From Antarctobacter sediminis (GTDB taxonomy: Bacteria; Pseudomonadota; Alphaproteobacteria; Rhodobacterales; Rhodobacteraceae), in assembly GCF_019218285.1 (NCBI RefSeq), contig NZ_JAHUZG010000005.1, positions 1-64,000 of the forward strand: 64,000 bases of DNA, given 5' to 3'. Of the stretch, positions 26,257-33,730 are shown one piece after another; positions within the stretch are counted from its first letter, which is position 1; the number at the start of each line of letters is the position of its first letter. A program made the translations under genes and the position numbers. The notes beneath the pieces are model-generated. The model was not told where the DNA came from. It worked only from the letters and a program-made list of their open reading frames with translations, and made no database searches.

Positions 26257-27555
26257 ATGCCGCTGAACCGTCGTCGTTTCATCGGAACCGCCCTTGCCGC
26301 CACCACCCTGCCCGGCGTGTTGCGGGCGGCCCCGCATCCTTTGCGGGCGGAACCGGTCGTGGCGCAGATCCTCGATCCGGGCGAGGGCGCGACAGCGATG
26401 TTTGGTTTCAACGGCAGCACGCCCGGGCCGGAATTGCGCATGACCGAGGGGCAGCGCCTGACTGTGGCGTTCCAGAACGCCCTGCCCGAGCCGACCGCCG
26501 TGCATTGGCACGGGATCCGCATCGACAACGCAATGGACGGCGTGCCCGGGCTGACGCAACAGACAGTCCCGCCGGGGGGCGACCACATCTATGATTTCGT
26601 GACCCCGGACGCGGGAACCTACTGGTATCATTCGCACCACCAAAGCTGGGAACAGGTGGCGCGCGGGCTATACGGTCCGCTGATCGTCGAAGAAACCGCC
26701 CCGCCGGAGGTCGACCACGACATCACCGTGATCCTTGACGACTGGCGGCTGGAACAATCCGGCGAGATGGCGGGCGGCTTTGGAAATATGCATGACTTTG
26801 CCCACGCCGGGCGGCTGGGGAATTTTGCAAAGGCGATCCTGCCCAAGACCAAGGTCAACCGGGGCGAACGCCTGCGCCTGCGGATCATCAACACGGCTAC
26901 GGCCCGGGTTTTTCCCTTGGTGCTGGAGGGGATAGAGGCGCAGGTCGTCGCATTGGACGGCCGCCCCCTGCCCGCGCCGCGCACCGCAGAACAAATGTTG
27001 TTGGCCCCGGCGCAGCGGATCGACGTGATCGGCGACGTGACTGATGTGGTCCGCTTTTTGTTTCCAACTCCGGACGAAGCCTTTGAGATGGGTAAACTGA
27101 CGCTGGGGGACAGCCCCGCAACGCCCCGCGGCACGCAGGTCTTGCCCCTGCCGGCGGGATACCGGCCCCAGCCTTCGGATACGCCGCGCGACCTGACCAT
27201 AACGATGGAAGGCGGCGCGATGGGGGGCCGCCATGCCGGAGATGACATCTGGGCCTTTAACGGTGTGTCAGGGCTTGCGGATGCGCCCTTTGCCCGGTTC
27301 GAACGCGGCGAGACCGCCCGCCTGCGCCTGATCAATGACACCGCTTTTCCGCACGGCATCCACCTGCATGGGCACCATTTCTTTGAATTGGATACCGAAG
27401 GCACGCCGGGCGATCTGCGCGACACCACCTTGCTGATGCGAGGAGAAACGCGCGACATTCTTTGCGTCTTCGACAACCCGGGAAAATGGCTGTTGCATTG
27501 TCATATGCTTGGGCATCAGGCCTCTGGAATGAAGACTTGGGTGGAAGTGACATGA
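26257..27555 (+). CDS. Multicopper oxidase, Tat-exported
   Basis: 432 residues. The N-terminus MPLNRRRFIGTAL carries a twin-arginine export motif, fitting a cofactor-loaded periplasmic oxidase. Copper sites are complete: HWH at 83-85, HSH at 125-127, HLHGHHF near residue 370, and the C-terminal HCHxxxHxxxxM block (His414, Cys415, His416, His420, Met425), giving one type 1 and a type 2/3 trinuclear centre. Substrates could be Cu(I), phenolics or cytochrome. The flanking cytochromes suggest a redox chain. The start at 26257 lies 4 bp after the cytochrome c' stop; the longer in-frame extension overlaps that gene. Confidence 0.92.
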   Translation: MPLNRRRFIGTALAATTLPGVLRAAPHPLRAEPVVAQILDPGEGATAMFGFNGSTPGPELRMTEGQRLTVAFQNALPEPTAVHWHGIRIDNAMDGVPGLTQQTVPPGGDHIYDFVTPDAGTYWYHSHHQSWEQVARGLYGPLIVEETAPPEVDHDITVILDDWRLEQSGEMAGGFGNMHDFAHAGRLGNFAKAILPKTKVNRGERLRLRIINTATARVFPLVLEGIEAQVVALDGRPLPAPRTAEQMLLAPAQRIDVIGDVTDVVRFLFPTPDEAFEMGKLTLGDSPATPRGTQVLPLPAGYRPQPSDTPRDLTITMEGGAMGGRHAGDDIWAFNGVSGLADAPFARFERGETARLRLINDTAFPHGIHLHGHHFFELDTEGTPGDLRDTTLLMRGETRDILCVFDNPGKWLLHCHMLGHQASGMKTWVEVT

Positions 27556-27983
27556 AGCCGCTGATTTTTGCCCTGCTTGGGATAGCTGCCCTGCCTGCCA
27601 TGGCCGCACATGAATTGGACGGGCGCGACATTGACGCGGGTGCGCGGCTTTATGCCGAGAATTGCGCTGCCTGCCATGGTGCCGGTCTTGAAGGTCAGCC
27701 CGACTGGCAAACCCCCGGCGCGGATGGCGTCATGCCTGCGCCACCACATGATGAAACCGGCCACACTTGGCATCACGGCAACGTCCAATTGTTCGACTAC
27801 ACCAAGCTGGGCGGCGCCGAGCTGGTCAAACGCATGGGGCTGAGCAGTTTTAACAGTGGCATGCCCGGCTTTGGCGACGTGCTCAGCGACGAAGAGATCT
27901 GGCAAATCCTCGCCTATATCCGGTCGACATGGCCAGAAGAGATCCGACAAATCCAAGCCGGACGCAATCCGCCGCACGACTGA
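27552..27983 (+). CDS. Class I cytochrome c
   Basis: 143 residues with a signal peptide (MKPLIFALLGIAALPAMA) and one haem site CAACH at 38-42. A distal methionine is likely in SGMPGFGDVLSDEEIWQILAYI, the usual C-terminal cytochrome c helix. A His-rich insert (HDETGHTWHHGN) near residue 70 is unusual and might bind copper. The ATG overlaps the multicopper oxidase stop (ATGA), so they are made together. It is a likely electron partner of that oxidase in the periplasm. Confidence 0.92.
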   Translation: MKPLIFALLGIAALPAMAAHELDGRDIDAGARLYAENCAACHGAGLEGQPDWQTPGADGVMPAPPHDETGHTWHHGNVQLFDYTKLGGAELVKRMGLSSFNSGMPGFGDVLSDEEIWQILAYIRSTWPEEIRQIQAGRNPPHD

Positions 27984-28017
27984 TGCGCATGATCGACGGG
28001 GCATGATGGGCGGAGCA

Positions 28018-28057
28018 TGAAAAAACCCGGTCGCTGCCTTCGGCGGGCGACCGGGTT
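28018..28057 (-). terminator. Strong terminator for minus-strand transcription
   Basis: An 11-bp perfect stem (28024-28034 with 28047-28057) encloses a 12-base loop that can itself pair. On the minus strand it is followed by TTTTTT. It faces the ecsC side, ending whatever is transcribed leftward from 28244. Confidence 0.82.
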
Positions 28058-28243
28058 CCACGAGTTTTTCACGAGTTCGCCCCTACCGTTCTGGCCAGAG
28101 CGCCACCCGCGCTTTCTGCGCGGGAGGATCCCCTTTCCCCTTGTCTGCAATCTGCGGTCCTTCGCCAAAGCCGCATGTTTCGGGGGCGGGTGCTTCGTTC
28201 CGGTGCTTTCCGCTCCGGTACGACTCACTTACCCCGGTTAAGC
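28058..28243 (-). ncRNA. Candidate structured RNA or long 3' UTR downstream of ecsC
   Basis: The 186 bases between the ecsC stop and the terminator hold a perfect 7-bp hairpin (28106-28112 with 28118-28124), a repeated ACTCGTG motif and several self-complementary CCGG elements. The only open frame is a 62-codon one with a GTG start and atypical codon use. The length before a strong terminator suggests either a 3'UTR-derived small RNA or an independent RNA. No known RNA family is recognised. Confidence 0.3.
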
Positions 28244-29008
28244 CTAATTTCGCGTTAACCGAGGTGCCCACATCTCGGCTTTCAATTCGGCCACCAGATC
28301 TTCACGCGGGAGCCCGGATCGCTTGGCCAGTGCCAGCAGACCGAAATGCACATGGGCCATTTGCTGATAATAGCTGGTGTAGGCGTAATTCGTCGCGGCC
28401 CCGGCCACGGCCCCCAGAACGGGCACCGTTTGCGCGGCCAGCTTTTGCCCCATGGCGATGGACAGGCGCGGGGCGACGCGGGCAATCAGCCCGTGCAAGG
28501 CGGCCCCCGTCACTGTCACTCGGGCCGCCAAGAACCCCATTTCGCCGCCATCATCCTTTTCCAGCGGACCAGCGGCGGCAAAGACGCTTAGGCATTCGCG
28601 CGCGATTTCAGGATCTTCGGGATCAAAGCCATGTTCCGCAGCAATGCCTTGAATCGCCCGCAATAGCACGGTCACCGTCACGGGCAATTCCGCCAGCGCC
28701 GTGGGCAATCCGCCCGATCCGCCGACCGCCCCCATCGCCGTGGCGAGGGCCGTGTTCAGCCATCCCTTTTGGTCTGGAACCATGCCGCGTGACTGTTGCG
28801 CCGCCTGCAAAGACACGGTCAGGGCGCGCCTTGTCGCCTCTTCCAGCCGGTCTTTCGCCTTGTCGGGCAGCCGTTCCAGAAGGTTTTCCGCCTGTCCTCC
28901 GATCAACGACAGGACCTGCATCCCGATCGACCCTGCGTCACGATATCGCTTGGCAAGAGCAGCGATTTCCGCCTTGTGATGCACAACCGGCAAGTTCGTA
29001 TCCGTCAC
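28244..29008 (-). CDS. EcsC family protein
   Basis: 254 residues of the EcsC family (KAKDRLEEATRRALTVSLQAAQ, a glycine/alanine-rich membrane-associating middle and ATNYAYTSYYQQMAHVHFGLLALAKRSG at the end). The family is named after Bacillus EcsC; its biochemical role is unknown. I start at GTG 29008 (VTDTNLPVVHHKAE) because GAGGAGG lies eight bases upstream; the long in-frame extension before it reads through the GNAT gene in another frame. It lies 50 bp downstream of that gene on the same strand. Confidence 0.88.
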   Translation of the reverse strand: MTDTNLPVVHHKAEIAALAKRYRDAGSIGMQVLSLIGGQAENLLERLPDKAKDRLEEATRRALTVSLQAAQQSRGMVPDQKGWLNTALATAMGAVGGSGGLPTALAELPVTVTVLLRAIQGIAAEHGFDPEDPEIARECLSVFAAAGPLEKDDGGEMGFLAARVTVTGAALHGLIARVAPRLSIAMGQKLAAQTVPVLGAVAGAATNYAYTSYYQQMAHVHFGLLALAKRSGLPREDLVAELKAEMWAPRLTRN

Positions 29009-29058
29009 GTTCGCGTCCTCCTCGGTCCCGTCAAAGATGGGTCCGAAGCGGTGCCGGA

Positions 29059-29544
29059 TCAAGCTGCGCGGGTAACGGCGCCTGTCACGCCCTTCCATGC
29101 GCCGGGGATCAGGTCCAGCCCAAGGATGCGGTCCGGGTTGGTCGGCGGCGGCATGTCCACGCCCTCCAGCCGTTCGAACCCGAAGCGCCCATAATAGGGC
29201 GCATCCCCCACCAACAGCACCCGTGCAAAGCCCTGTTCCGCCGCCCGAGCCAGCGTATCGCGGATCAGCGCCGCCCCAAGGCCTTCGCCCTGAGCGATGG
29301 GGTGGACGGCCACCGGGCCCAATAGCAGACTCTCGGCCGCGCCCACGCGCACCGGCCAATAGCGGATCGCGCCGCCGATATTGCCGTCTTCGTCGCGCGC
29401 AATCCGGCACAGCCCGGCCACGGGCGCCACGTCATCGCGCAACCGGTATGAGGACAGCGCCGTGCGGCCCGGTGCAAAGGCCAGGTCGAAAAGCGCCTCG
29501 ACGTCCCACCAGTCGGCGGTTGTTTCCTGTGCAAGCGTGAACAC
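29059..29544 (-). CDS. GNAT-family N-acetyltransferase
   Basis: 161 residues. Motif A is clear as LLLGPVAVHPIAQGEGLGAALI, with the acetyl-CoA pyrophosphate loop QGEGLG, followed by LVGDAPYYGRFGFE, a pattern common to YhbS-like acetyltransferases. The start is GTG 29544 (VFTLAQETTADWW), with AGGAG upstream at a somewhat long distance. The substrate is unknown. It is divergent from the flavin reductase gene, with about 80 bp between. Confidence 0.88.
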   Translation of the reverse strand: MFTLAQETTADWWDVEALFDLAFAPGRTALSSYRLRDDVAPVAGLCRIARDEDGNIGGAIRYWPVRVGAAESLLLGPVAVHPIAQGEGLGAALIRDTLARAAEQGFARVLLVGDAPYYGRFGFERLEGVDMPPPTNPDRILGLDLIPGAWKGVTGAVTRAA

Positions 29545-29627
29545 CCTGTCTCTGCTCCTGCCCCCGTGCAATTCGGCGCAAGGCCGCGTATCACGCGAGA
29601 AACCCACGCGCAAACAGGAGCGAGCCC

Positions 29628-30233
29628 TTGTTCTATCGTCCCGAAGACGGCCACGGCCTGCCGCACAACCCCTTCAATGCCATCGTGACCCCGCGCCCCA
29701 TTGGCTGGATCTCGACCCGGGGCGAGGACGGGCATGACAATCTTGCCCCCTATTCTTTCTTCAACGCCGTGGCCTATGTGCCGCCGCAGGTGATGTTTGC
29801 CTCGACATCGGCCAAACCCGACCGGGCTGATACCAAGGACAGCGTGGCCCAGATCCGCGATACCGGCGTTTTCTGCGTGAACGTGGTGGAATACGCCATG
29901 CGGGACGCGATGAATGCCAGTTCTGCGGCCTTCGGCAAAGAGGTGGATGAGTTCGAGGCCGCCGGCATCGAAAAGATCGCCTGTGAAACCATCGACTGCG
30001 CTCGCGTCGCCGGGGCCCCGGCCAATCTGGAATGCAAGCTGACGCAGATTGTTCAATTGCCCGGCGAGGCGAATTTCGCCGTCTTCGGCGAAGTGACCGG
30101 CGTACACATCCGCGACAATTGCCTGAAGGATGGCATCTTTGACGTGCTCAGCTTTAACCCTCTCAGCCGTATGGGCTATCGCGACTACACGGTGGTGCGC
30201 GAAAAATTCTCGCTGAAGCGCCCGGGGGAGTGA
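29628..30233 (+). CDS. Flavin reductase-like domain protein (FMN-binding)
   Basis: 201 residues of the flavoredoxin/flavin-reductase family: NPFNAIVTPRPIGWISTRGEDG at the N-terminus, NLAPYSFFNAVAYVPPQVMF, and DTGVFCVNVV. Members bind FMN and either reduce free flavin or transfer electrons. It starts with a TTG at 29628, supported by AGGAG seven bases upstream; no ATG or GTG fits. The partner oxygenase, if any, is not nearby. Confidence 0.88.
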   Translation: MFYRPEDGHGLPHNPFNAIVTPRPIGWISTRGEDGHDNLAPYSFFNAVAYVPPQVMFASTSAKPDRADTKDSVAQIRDTGVFCVNVVEYAMRDAMNASSAAFGKEVDEFEAAGIEKIACETIDCARVAGAPANLECKLTQIVQLPGEANFAVFGEVTGVHIRDNCLKDGIFDVLSFNPLSRMGYRDYTVVREKFSLKRPGE

Positions 30234-30566
30234 CAACACAACCGCGCGCTGGCCGCATCAGATGTCAGCGCGCGACAGCGCCGGGCAATCTGTGGACCTA
30301 TGCAGAGAGCAAGCGCTTACCGGACGGGTCCGCTCTCGATTGGGGGCATCCGGCTTTGGCGCCGCGAGAGCCGGAAAAGAACGTGAGTTGCCTGATGCTG
30401 CAAGGGGTGCAAAAGCCCACTTAAATGTCGCGGTCGGTTGACCAAGTAGACAAGCCTCGCTACAAAATCCCCGTCATTCGAGGAGTGCTCTGTCAGTGAT
30501 CAAATAATTTCCAAGTCAGTTGTAAGCCAAAACGGCTTCTCGGAAATTATTAGACAGGAGCAACTC
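30234..30566 (+). other. 333-bp gap with falling GC content before the RibD-type reductase gene
   Basis: It contains a 64-codon frame (30230-30424) whose GTG overlaps the flavin reductase stop. It has no recognisable domain and I do not call it a gene. The second half is AT-richer and ends with the nested inverted repeat described separately. The composition shift here continues into the next gene. Confidence 0.5.
30503..30551 (+). promoter_or_regulatory. Nested inverted repeat upstream of the RibD-type reductase gene
   Basis: The outer arms AATAATTTCC (30503-30512) and GGAAATTATT (30542-30551) pair perfectly over 10 bp. An inner hairpin AAGCC/GGCTT (30524-30528 with 30534-30538) lies inside. 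It ends 15 bp before the ATG, next to the AGGAG. It could be an RNA element or an operator for a dimeric repressor. Confidence 0.5.
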
Positions 30567-31094
30567 ATGCATCCCATCATTTATGACGTGGCAGTCTCAT
30601 TGGACGGGTTTATCTCTGGTGCGTCCGGAGACATTTCAAAGTTCGCCCAAGAGGGCGCGATCATAGACGACTATTTTAAGCGCCTCAAGACCTACAAGAC
30701 GGCAATCATGGGCCGGAAAACCTATGAGTTCGGATACGACTTTGGTCTTCAACCCGGCCAGAACCCCTATCCACACATGAAAACATTTGTTTTCTCCGAC
30801 GCGCTAGAGGTGCCAGAACACGCTGAAGTAACGGTTTCCAGCCGCCCGACACCTGACGAAATACGCTCTTTGGCCCGTAGCGCCAATGGCCCCGTGTATC
30901 TGTGCGGCGGCGGCGATTTCGCAGGATGGATGCTGGAACAAGGATTGATTGACCGGCTCATTCTGAAGCGCGCCCCATGTGTGCTTGGGGGTGGCACGAC
31001 CTTATTTGGCGCATGTACGCGACCCGTCTGCATGTCTCGGGTTCGGACAGAAACCTATGAAAACGGGTATCTTCTTGAAGAGTTCGAAGCCTGA
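30567..31094 (+). CDS. Dihydrofolate reductase-family (RibD C-terminal-type) protein
   Basis: 175 residues of the RibD_C/YyaP family: YDVAVSLDGFISGASGD at the start, IMGRKTYEFGYDFG, and VYLCGGGDFAGWMLEQGLIDRLILKRAPCVLGGGTTLFG at the end, the NADPH-binding Rossmann-like core. These are reductases related to DHFR and riboflavin-pathway RibD; the substrate is unknown. GC content is clearly below that of the flanking genes, and no neighbour is functionally linked, so recent acquisition is possible. AGGAG lies eight bases before the ATG. Confidence 0.88.
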   Translation: MHPIIYDVAVSLDGFISGASGDISKFAQEGAIIDDYFKRLKTYKTAIMGRKTYEFGYDFGLQPGQNPYPHMKTFVFSDALEVPEHAEVTVSSRPTPDEIRSLARSANGPVYLCGGGDFAGWMLEQGLIDRLILKRAPCVLGGGTTLFGACTRPVCMSRVRTETYENGYLLEEFEA

Positions 31095-31104
31095 TCAACT
31101 TCGA

Positions 31105-31137
31105 GAAGCGGACAATGCCAATCCGATTGTCCGCTTC
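31105..31137. terminator. 12-bp stem-loop after the RibD-type reductase gene
   Basis: GAAGCGGACAAT (31105-31116) and its exact complement (31126-31137) enclose a 9-base loop, starting 10 bp after the stop codon. No strong T-run follows, so it may be a weak terminator or protect the 3' end of the mRNA. Confidence 0.5.
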
Positions 31138-31246
31138 GTCCCTCTTATTGCCCGCCTCAAAAACCGGGCCCTGCGGCCCACTGTGGCGAACGGGTTCGTG
31201 AGGTCGTGGCTCTGCTTGGGCAGCAACCGTCAGCGCCGCATGCCCT

Positions 31247-31264
31247 CCATGCGGATCCGCATGG
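31247..31264. repeat. 18-bp perfect palindrome
   Basis: The sequence ccatgcggatccgcatgg is a perfect 18-bp palindrome in the intergenic region, 117 bp upstream of the CatB-like gene. It is long enough to be the operator of a dimeric regulator, but no regulator gene is adjacent. Confidence 0.5.
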
Positions 31265-31326
31265 CCCAGCCACTCGTATTTCCGCGCCATACATGCTATC
31301 TCCACCCTGCAACGATGGAGGCACCG

Positions 31327-31344
31327 ATGACCAAGACCCTTTGA
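31327..31344 (+). CDS. Putative five-residue leader peptide MTKTL
   Basis: ATG ACC AAG ACC CTT TGA is preceded by GGAGG five bases upstream, a good ribosome site. Its TGA overlaps the left arm of a hairpin whose right arm covers the Shine-Dalgarno of the CatB-like acetyltransferase gene. It is in the same frame as that gene, separated from it by one stop codon and twelve sense codons. It may be a regulatory leader, or the first codons of a longer protein broken by a nonsense change. Confidence 0.35.
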   Translation: MTKTL

Positions 31345-31373
31345 ACCCCTGACATTGACCAAGCGTTCAAAGG
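31338..31373 (+). promoter_or_regulatory. Hairpin that can hide the CatB-like gene's ribosome site
   Basis: CCTTTGAAC (31338-31346) pairs perfectly with GTTCAAAGG (31365-31373) around an 18-base loop. The right arm includes AAAGG of the AAAGGAGG Shine-Dalgarno (31369-31376) for the ATG at 31381. Confidence 0.5.
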
Positions 31374-31380
31374 AGGCATC

Positions 31381-32040
31381 ATGCCCGCATCCATCCTGCC
31401 CGCGGCCGATCTGGCCCATCCCATCACCCTGCCCGACGGGTCCACTCATCTTGGCACGGTTTACCTGAAAAACGTCATCGACCACCCGCGGGTCGAGGTT
31501 GGCGACTACACCTATGCCTCGGATTTCAATCCGCCCGAGGATTGGGCGACCCATCTGGCCCCCTATCTTTTCCCGTTCAGCCAGGAAAAGCTGACCATCG
31601 GAAAATACTGCCAGATCGCCCATGGCGTGCGTTTTGTCGGCAGTTCCGCCAATCACGCCATGGACGGCGTGACCACCTTTCCCTTTGCGGTCTTCGATCC
31701 CGACACCATGCTGGGTTATCAACCTGACAGCCGCGACATGACCATCGGGCATGATGTCTGGCTGGGCTACGGCGCGCTGGTGCTGCCGGGGGCGAGGATC
31801 GGCAATGGCGTGATCGTCGGCGCGGGGGCGGTCGTGCGTGGCACAATCCCTGATTATGCCATCGTCACCGGAAACCCTGCGCAGGTCGTGCGGATGCGGT
31901 TCACCGACGACGAGATCGAAAGGTTGAACCGCCTTGCGTGGTGGGACTGGCCGCCCGAAACCGTGGCCCGGGCGCGCGAGGCGCTGCTGGCCGGGGACGT
32001 GGCGGCGCTGGAACAATGCGCGCCGAACAGCAACGGATAA
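31381..32040 (+). CDS. CatB-related O-acetyltransferase (hexapeptide-repeat xenobiotic acetyltransferase family)
   Basis: 219 residues with a left-handed beta-helix of hexapeptide repeats (TIGKYCQIAHGVRFVG, TIGHDVWLGYGALVLPGARIGNGVIVGAGAVV). The trimeric family uses the conserved His in SSANHAMDG to transfer acetyl from acetyl-CoA to a hydroxyl. CatB enzymes acetylate chloramphenicol, VatD relatives act on streptogramins, and chromosomal members often have unknown natural substrates. The start at 31381 has a very strong AAAGGAGG. A leader ORF and hairpin lie upstream, and a bidirectional terminator downstream. Confidence 0.92.
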   Translation: MPASILPAADLAHPITLPDGSTHLGTVYLKNVIDHPRVEVGDYTYASDFNPPEDWATHLAPYLFPFSQEKLTIGKYCQIAHGVRFVGSSANHAMDGVTTFPFAVFDPDTMLGYQPDSRDMTIGHDVWLGYGALVLPGARIGNGVIVGAGAVVRGTIPDYAIVTGNPAQVVRMRFTDDEIERLNRLAWWDWPPETVARAREALLAGDVAALEQCAPNSNG

Positions 32041-32043
32041 ACA

Positions 32044-32073
32044 AAAAGGGCGCCCTTGCCGGGGCGCCCTTTT
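32044..32073. terminator. Bidirectional terminator between the CatB-like and SulP genes
   Basis: AAAAGGGCGCCC (32044-32055) pairs with GGGCGCCCTTTT (32062-32073). A-rich and T-rich flanks make it active for both convergent genes. Confidence 0.88.
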
Positions 32074-32101
32074 CCTGTGTTGATCCCGTATCCCGCGCGG
32101 C

Positions 32102-33730
32102 CTAGTGCCCGCCAAGGATCCCGGTGCGGACGTTGTAATCAACCGCCAGCTGGTAATCGGGGTCATCGTCGCTGTCGATCACAAGGTGCCCGGCCTTGGT
32201 CAGCAGGCGGTGGCAATCGCGGCTGAGATGGCGCAGCTGGATCTGCTTTCCGGCGGCTTCGTATTTTCCGGCCACCGCCTCGATCGCTTGCAGCGCCGAT
32301 TGGTCGACAACACGGCTGTCGGCGAAATCGACGATTACGACCGCCGGGTCTTCGATAACCTGGAACATCTCGGAAAACCCTTCGGACGAGCCAAAGAACA
32401 GCGGGCCCTGGATCTGGTAGACCTTGGCCCCTTCGGGCGTGGTGTAGGTCTTGGCGTGGATCCGGCGCGCGTTGTTCCATGCATAGGCAAGGGCCGAGAC
32501 GATGACGCCCACGACCACCGCGACGGCAAGGTCTTCCATCACCGTGACGACGGTCACCAGCAGGATGACAAAGGCATCCATCAGCGGGACCTTGGTCAGG
32601 ATCCGCAGCGAGTTCCATGCGAAGGTACCGATCACCACCATGAACATCACGCCGACCAGCGCGGCCAGCGGGATCAGCTCGATCAGCGGCGCGGCAAAGA
32701 GAATAAAGATCAGCAGGAACAGCGCCGCCGCGATCCCCGCGATACGGGTGCGCGCGCCGGATTTCACGTTGATCATCGACTGGCCGATCATGGCACAGCC
32801 GCCCATCCCGCCAAAGAAACCGGTCAGGATGTTCGACGCGCCCTGTGCGATACATTCCTGGCTTGCGCCACCGCGTTTGCCCGTCATCTCGCCCACGAGG
32901 TTCAGCGTCAGCAGGGATTCGATCAGGCCGATGGCGGCAAGGATCACCGCGTAAGGCAGGATGATCTCCAGCGTTTCAAGGTTCAGCGGCACCATCGGGA
33001 TGTGGAAGGCCGGCAGACCGCCCTGGATCGAGGCCATGTCACCCACGCGCGGCGTATCAAGGCCAAAGCCGATCACCAGCGCCGCCACAACGGCGATGCC
33101 GGCCAGCGGTGCGGGCACCACCCGGCTAATCTTTGGCATGATCCAGATAATCGCCATGGTCATCGCCGTCAGCCCCAGCATCAGGTACAGCGGCAATCCC
33201 GAAAGCCACTCGCCTCCGCCGACGCCGTGGCCCGAAGCCTCGGCCGTGCCCGGCACCTTGAACTGGCCCATCTGTGCCAGAAAGATCACGATGGCCAGTC
33301 CGTTGACAAAGCCCAGCATGACCGGATGCGGCACAAGGCGAATGAACTTCCCCCACTGCATCACCCCCGCAAAGACCTGAAGGATGCCCATAAGGACCAC
33401 GGTCGCAAAGAGATATTCGACCCCGTGTTCCGCCACCAGCGCCACCATGACCACTGCAAGCGCGCCGGTCGCACCGGAAATCATGCCCGGACGCCCCCCG
33501 ATCAGCGCCGTGACCAGCCCCACCAGAAAGGCCGCGTACAGCCCGACCAGCGGGTGAACGCCCGCCACAAAGGCAAAGGCCACGGCCTCGGGAACCAGCG
33601 CCAGCGCAACAGTCAGACCAGCCAATAGCTCAATCCGCAAACGTCCGGGCGTCAGCTTTTCTTCGGGCAAAAGCGAGAGGTCGGGCAAAGCAAGACGATT
33701 GGCGAAACTCGCCAGAATGCCTGGTTTCAT
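32102..33730 (-). CDS. SulP-family anion transporter with STAS domain
   Basis: 542 residues: a SulP membrane domain of about fourteen helices (GGRPGMISGATGALAVVM, LVPHPVMLGFVNGLAIVIF) and a C-terminal STAS domain (residues about 430-530, VVIVDFADSRVVDQSALQAIEAVAGKYE). It could import sulfate or bicarbonate; the lineage looks like the marine BicA/SulP group, but the substrate is inference. The start at 33730 follows AAGGA. It is divergent from mtnP, with about 260 bp between. Confidence 0.92.
   Translation of the reverse strand: MKPGILASFANRLALPDLSLLPEEKLTPGRLRIELLAGLTVALALVPEAVAFAFVAGVHPLVGLYAAFLVGLVTALIGGRPGMISGATGALAVVMVALVAEHGVEYLFATVVLMGILQVFAGVMQWGKFIRLVPHPVMLGFVNGLAIVIFLAQMGQFKVPGTAEASGHGVGGGEWLSGLPLYLMLGLTAMTMAIIWIMPKISRVVPAPLAGIAVVAALVIGFGLDTPRVGDMASIQGGLPAFHIPMVPLNLETLEIILPYAVILAAIGLIESLLTLNLVGEMTGKRGGASQECIAQGASNILTGFFGGMGGCAMIGQSMINVKSGARTRIAGIAAALFLLIFILFAAPLIELIPLAALVGVMFMVVIGTFAWNSLRILTKVPLMDAFVILLVTVVTVMEDLAVAVVVGVIVSALAYAWNNARRIHAKTYTTPEGAKVYQIQGPLFFGSSEGFSEMFQVIEDPAVVIVDFADSRVVDQSALQAIEAVAGKYEAAGKQIQLRHLSRDCHRLLTKAGHLVIDSDDDPDYQLAVDYNVRTGILGGH

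Noticed and set aside
28083-28271. 62-codon minus-strand ORF overlapping the end of ecsC
   Set aside because: The GTG start lies inside ecsC and codon use is atypical; the hairpins in this stretch argue more for structured RNA.
30230-30424. 64-codon ORF overlapping the flavin reductase stop (GTGA)
   Set aside because: The overlap is attractive, but the translation has no recognisable domain, there is no Shine-Dalgarno at a useful distance, and composition shifts within it.
30230-31380. Integron-like cassettes (a DHFR-family gene followed by a CatB-like gene)
   Set aside because: dfr and catB are classic cassette genes, but this reductase is RibD-type rather than DfrA. I find no GTTRRRY core sites or attC-like folds between the genes, and no integrase.
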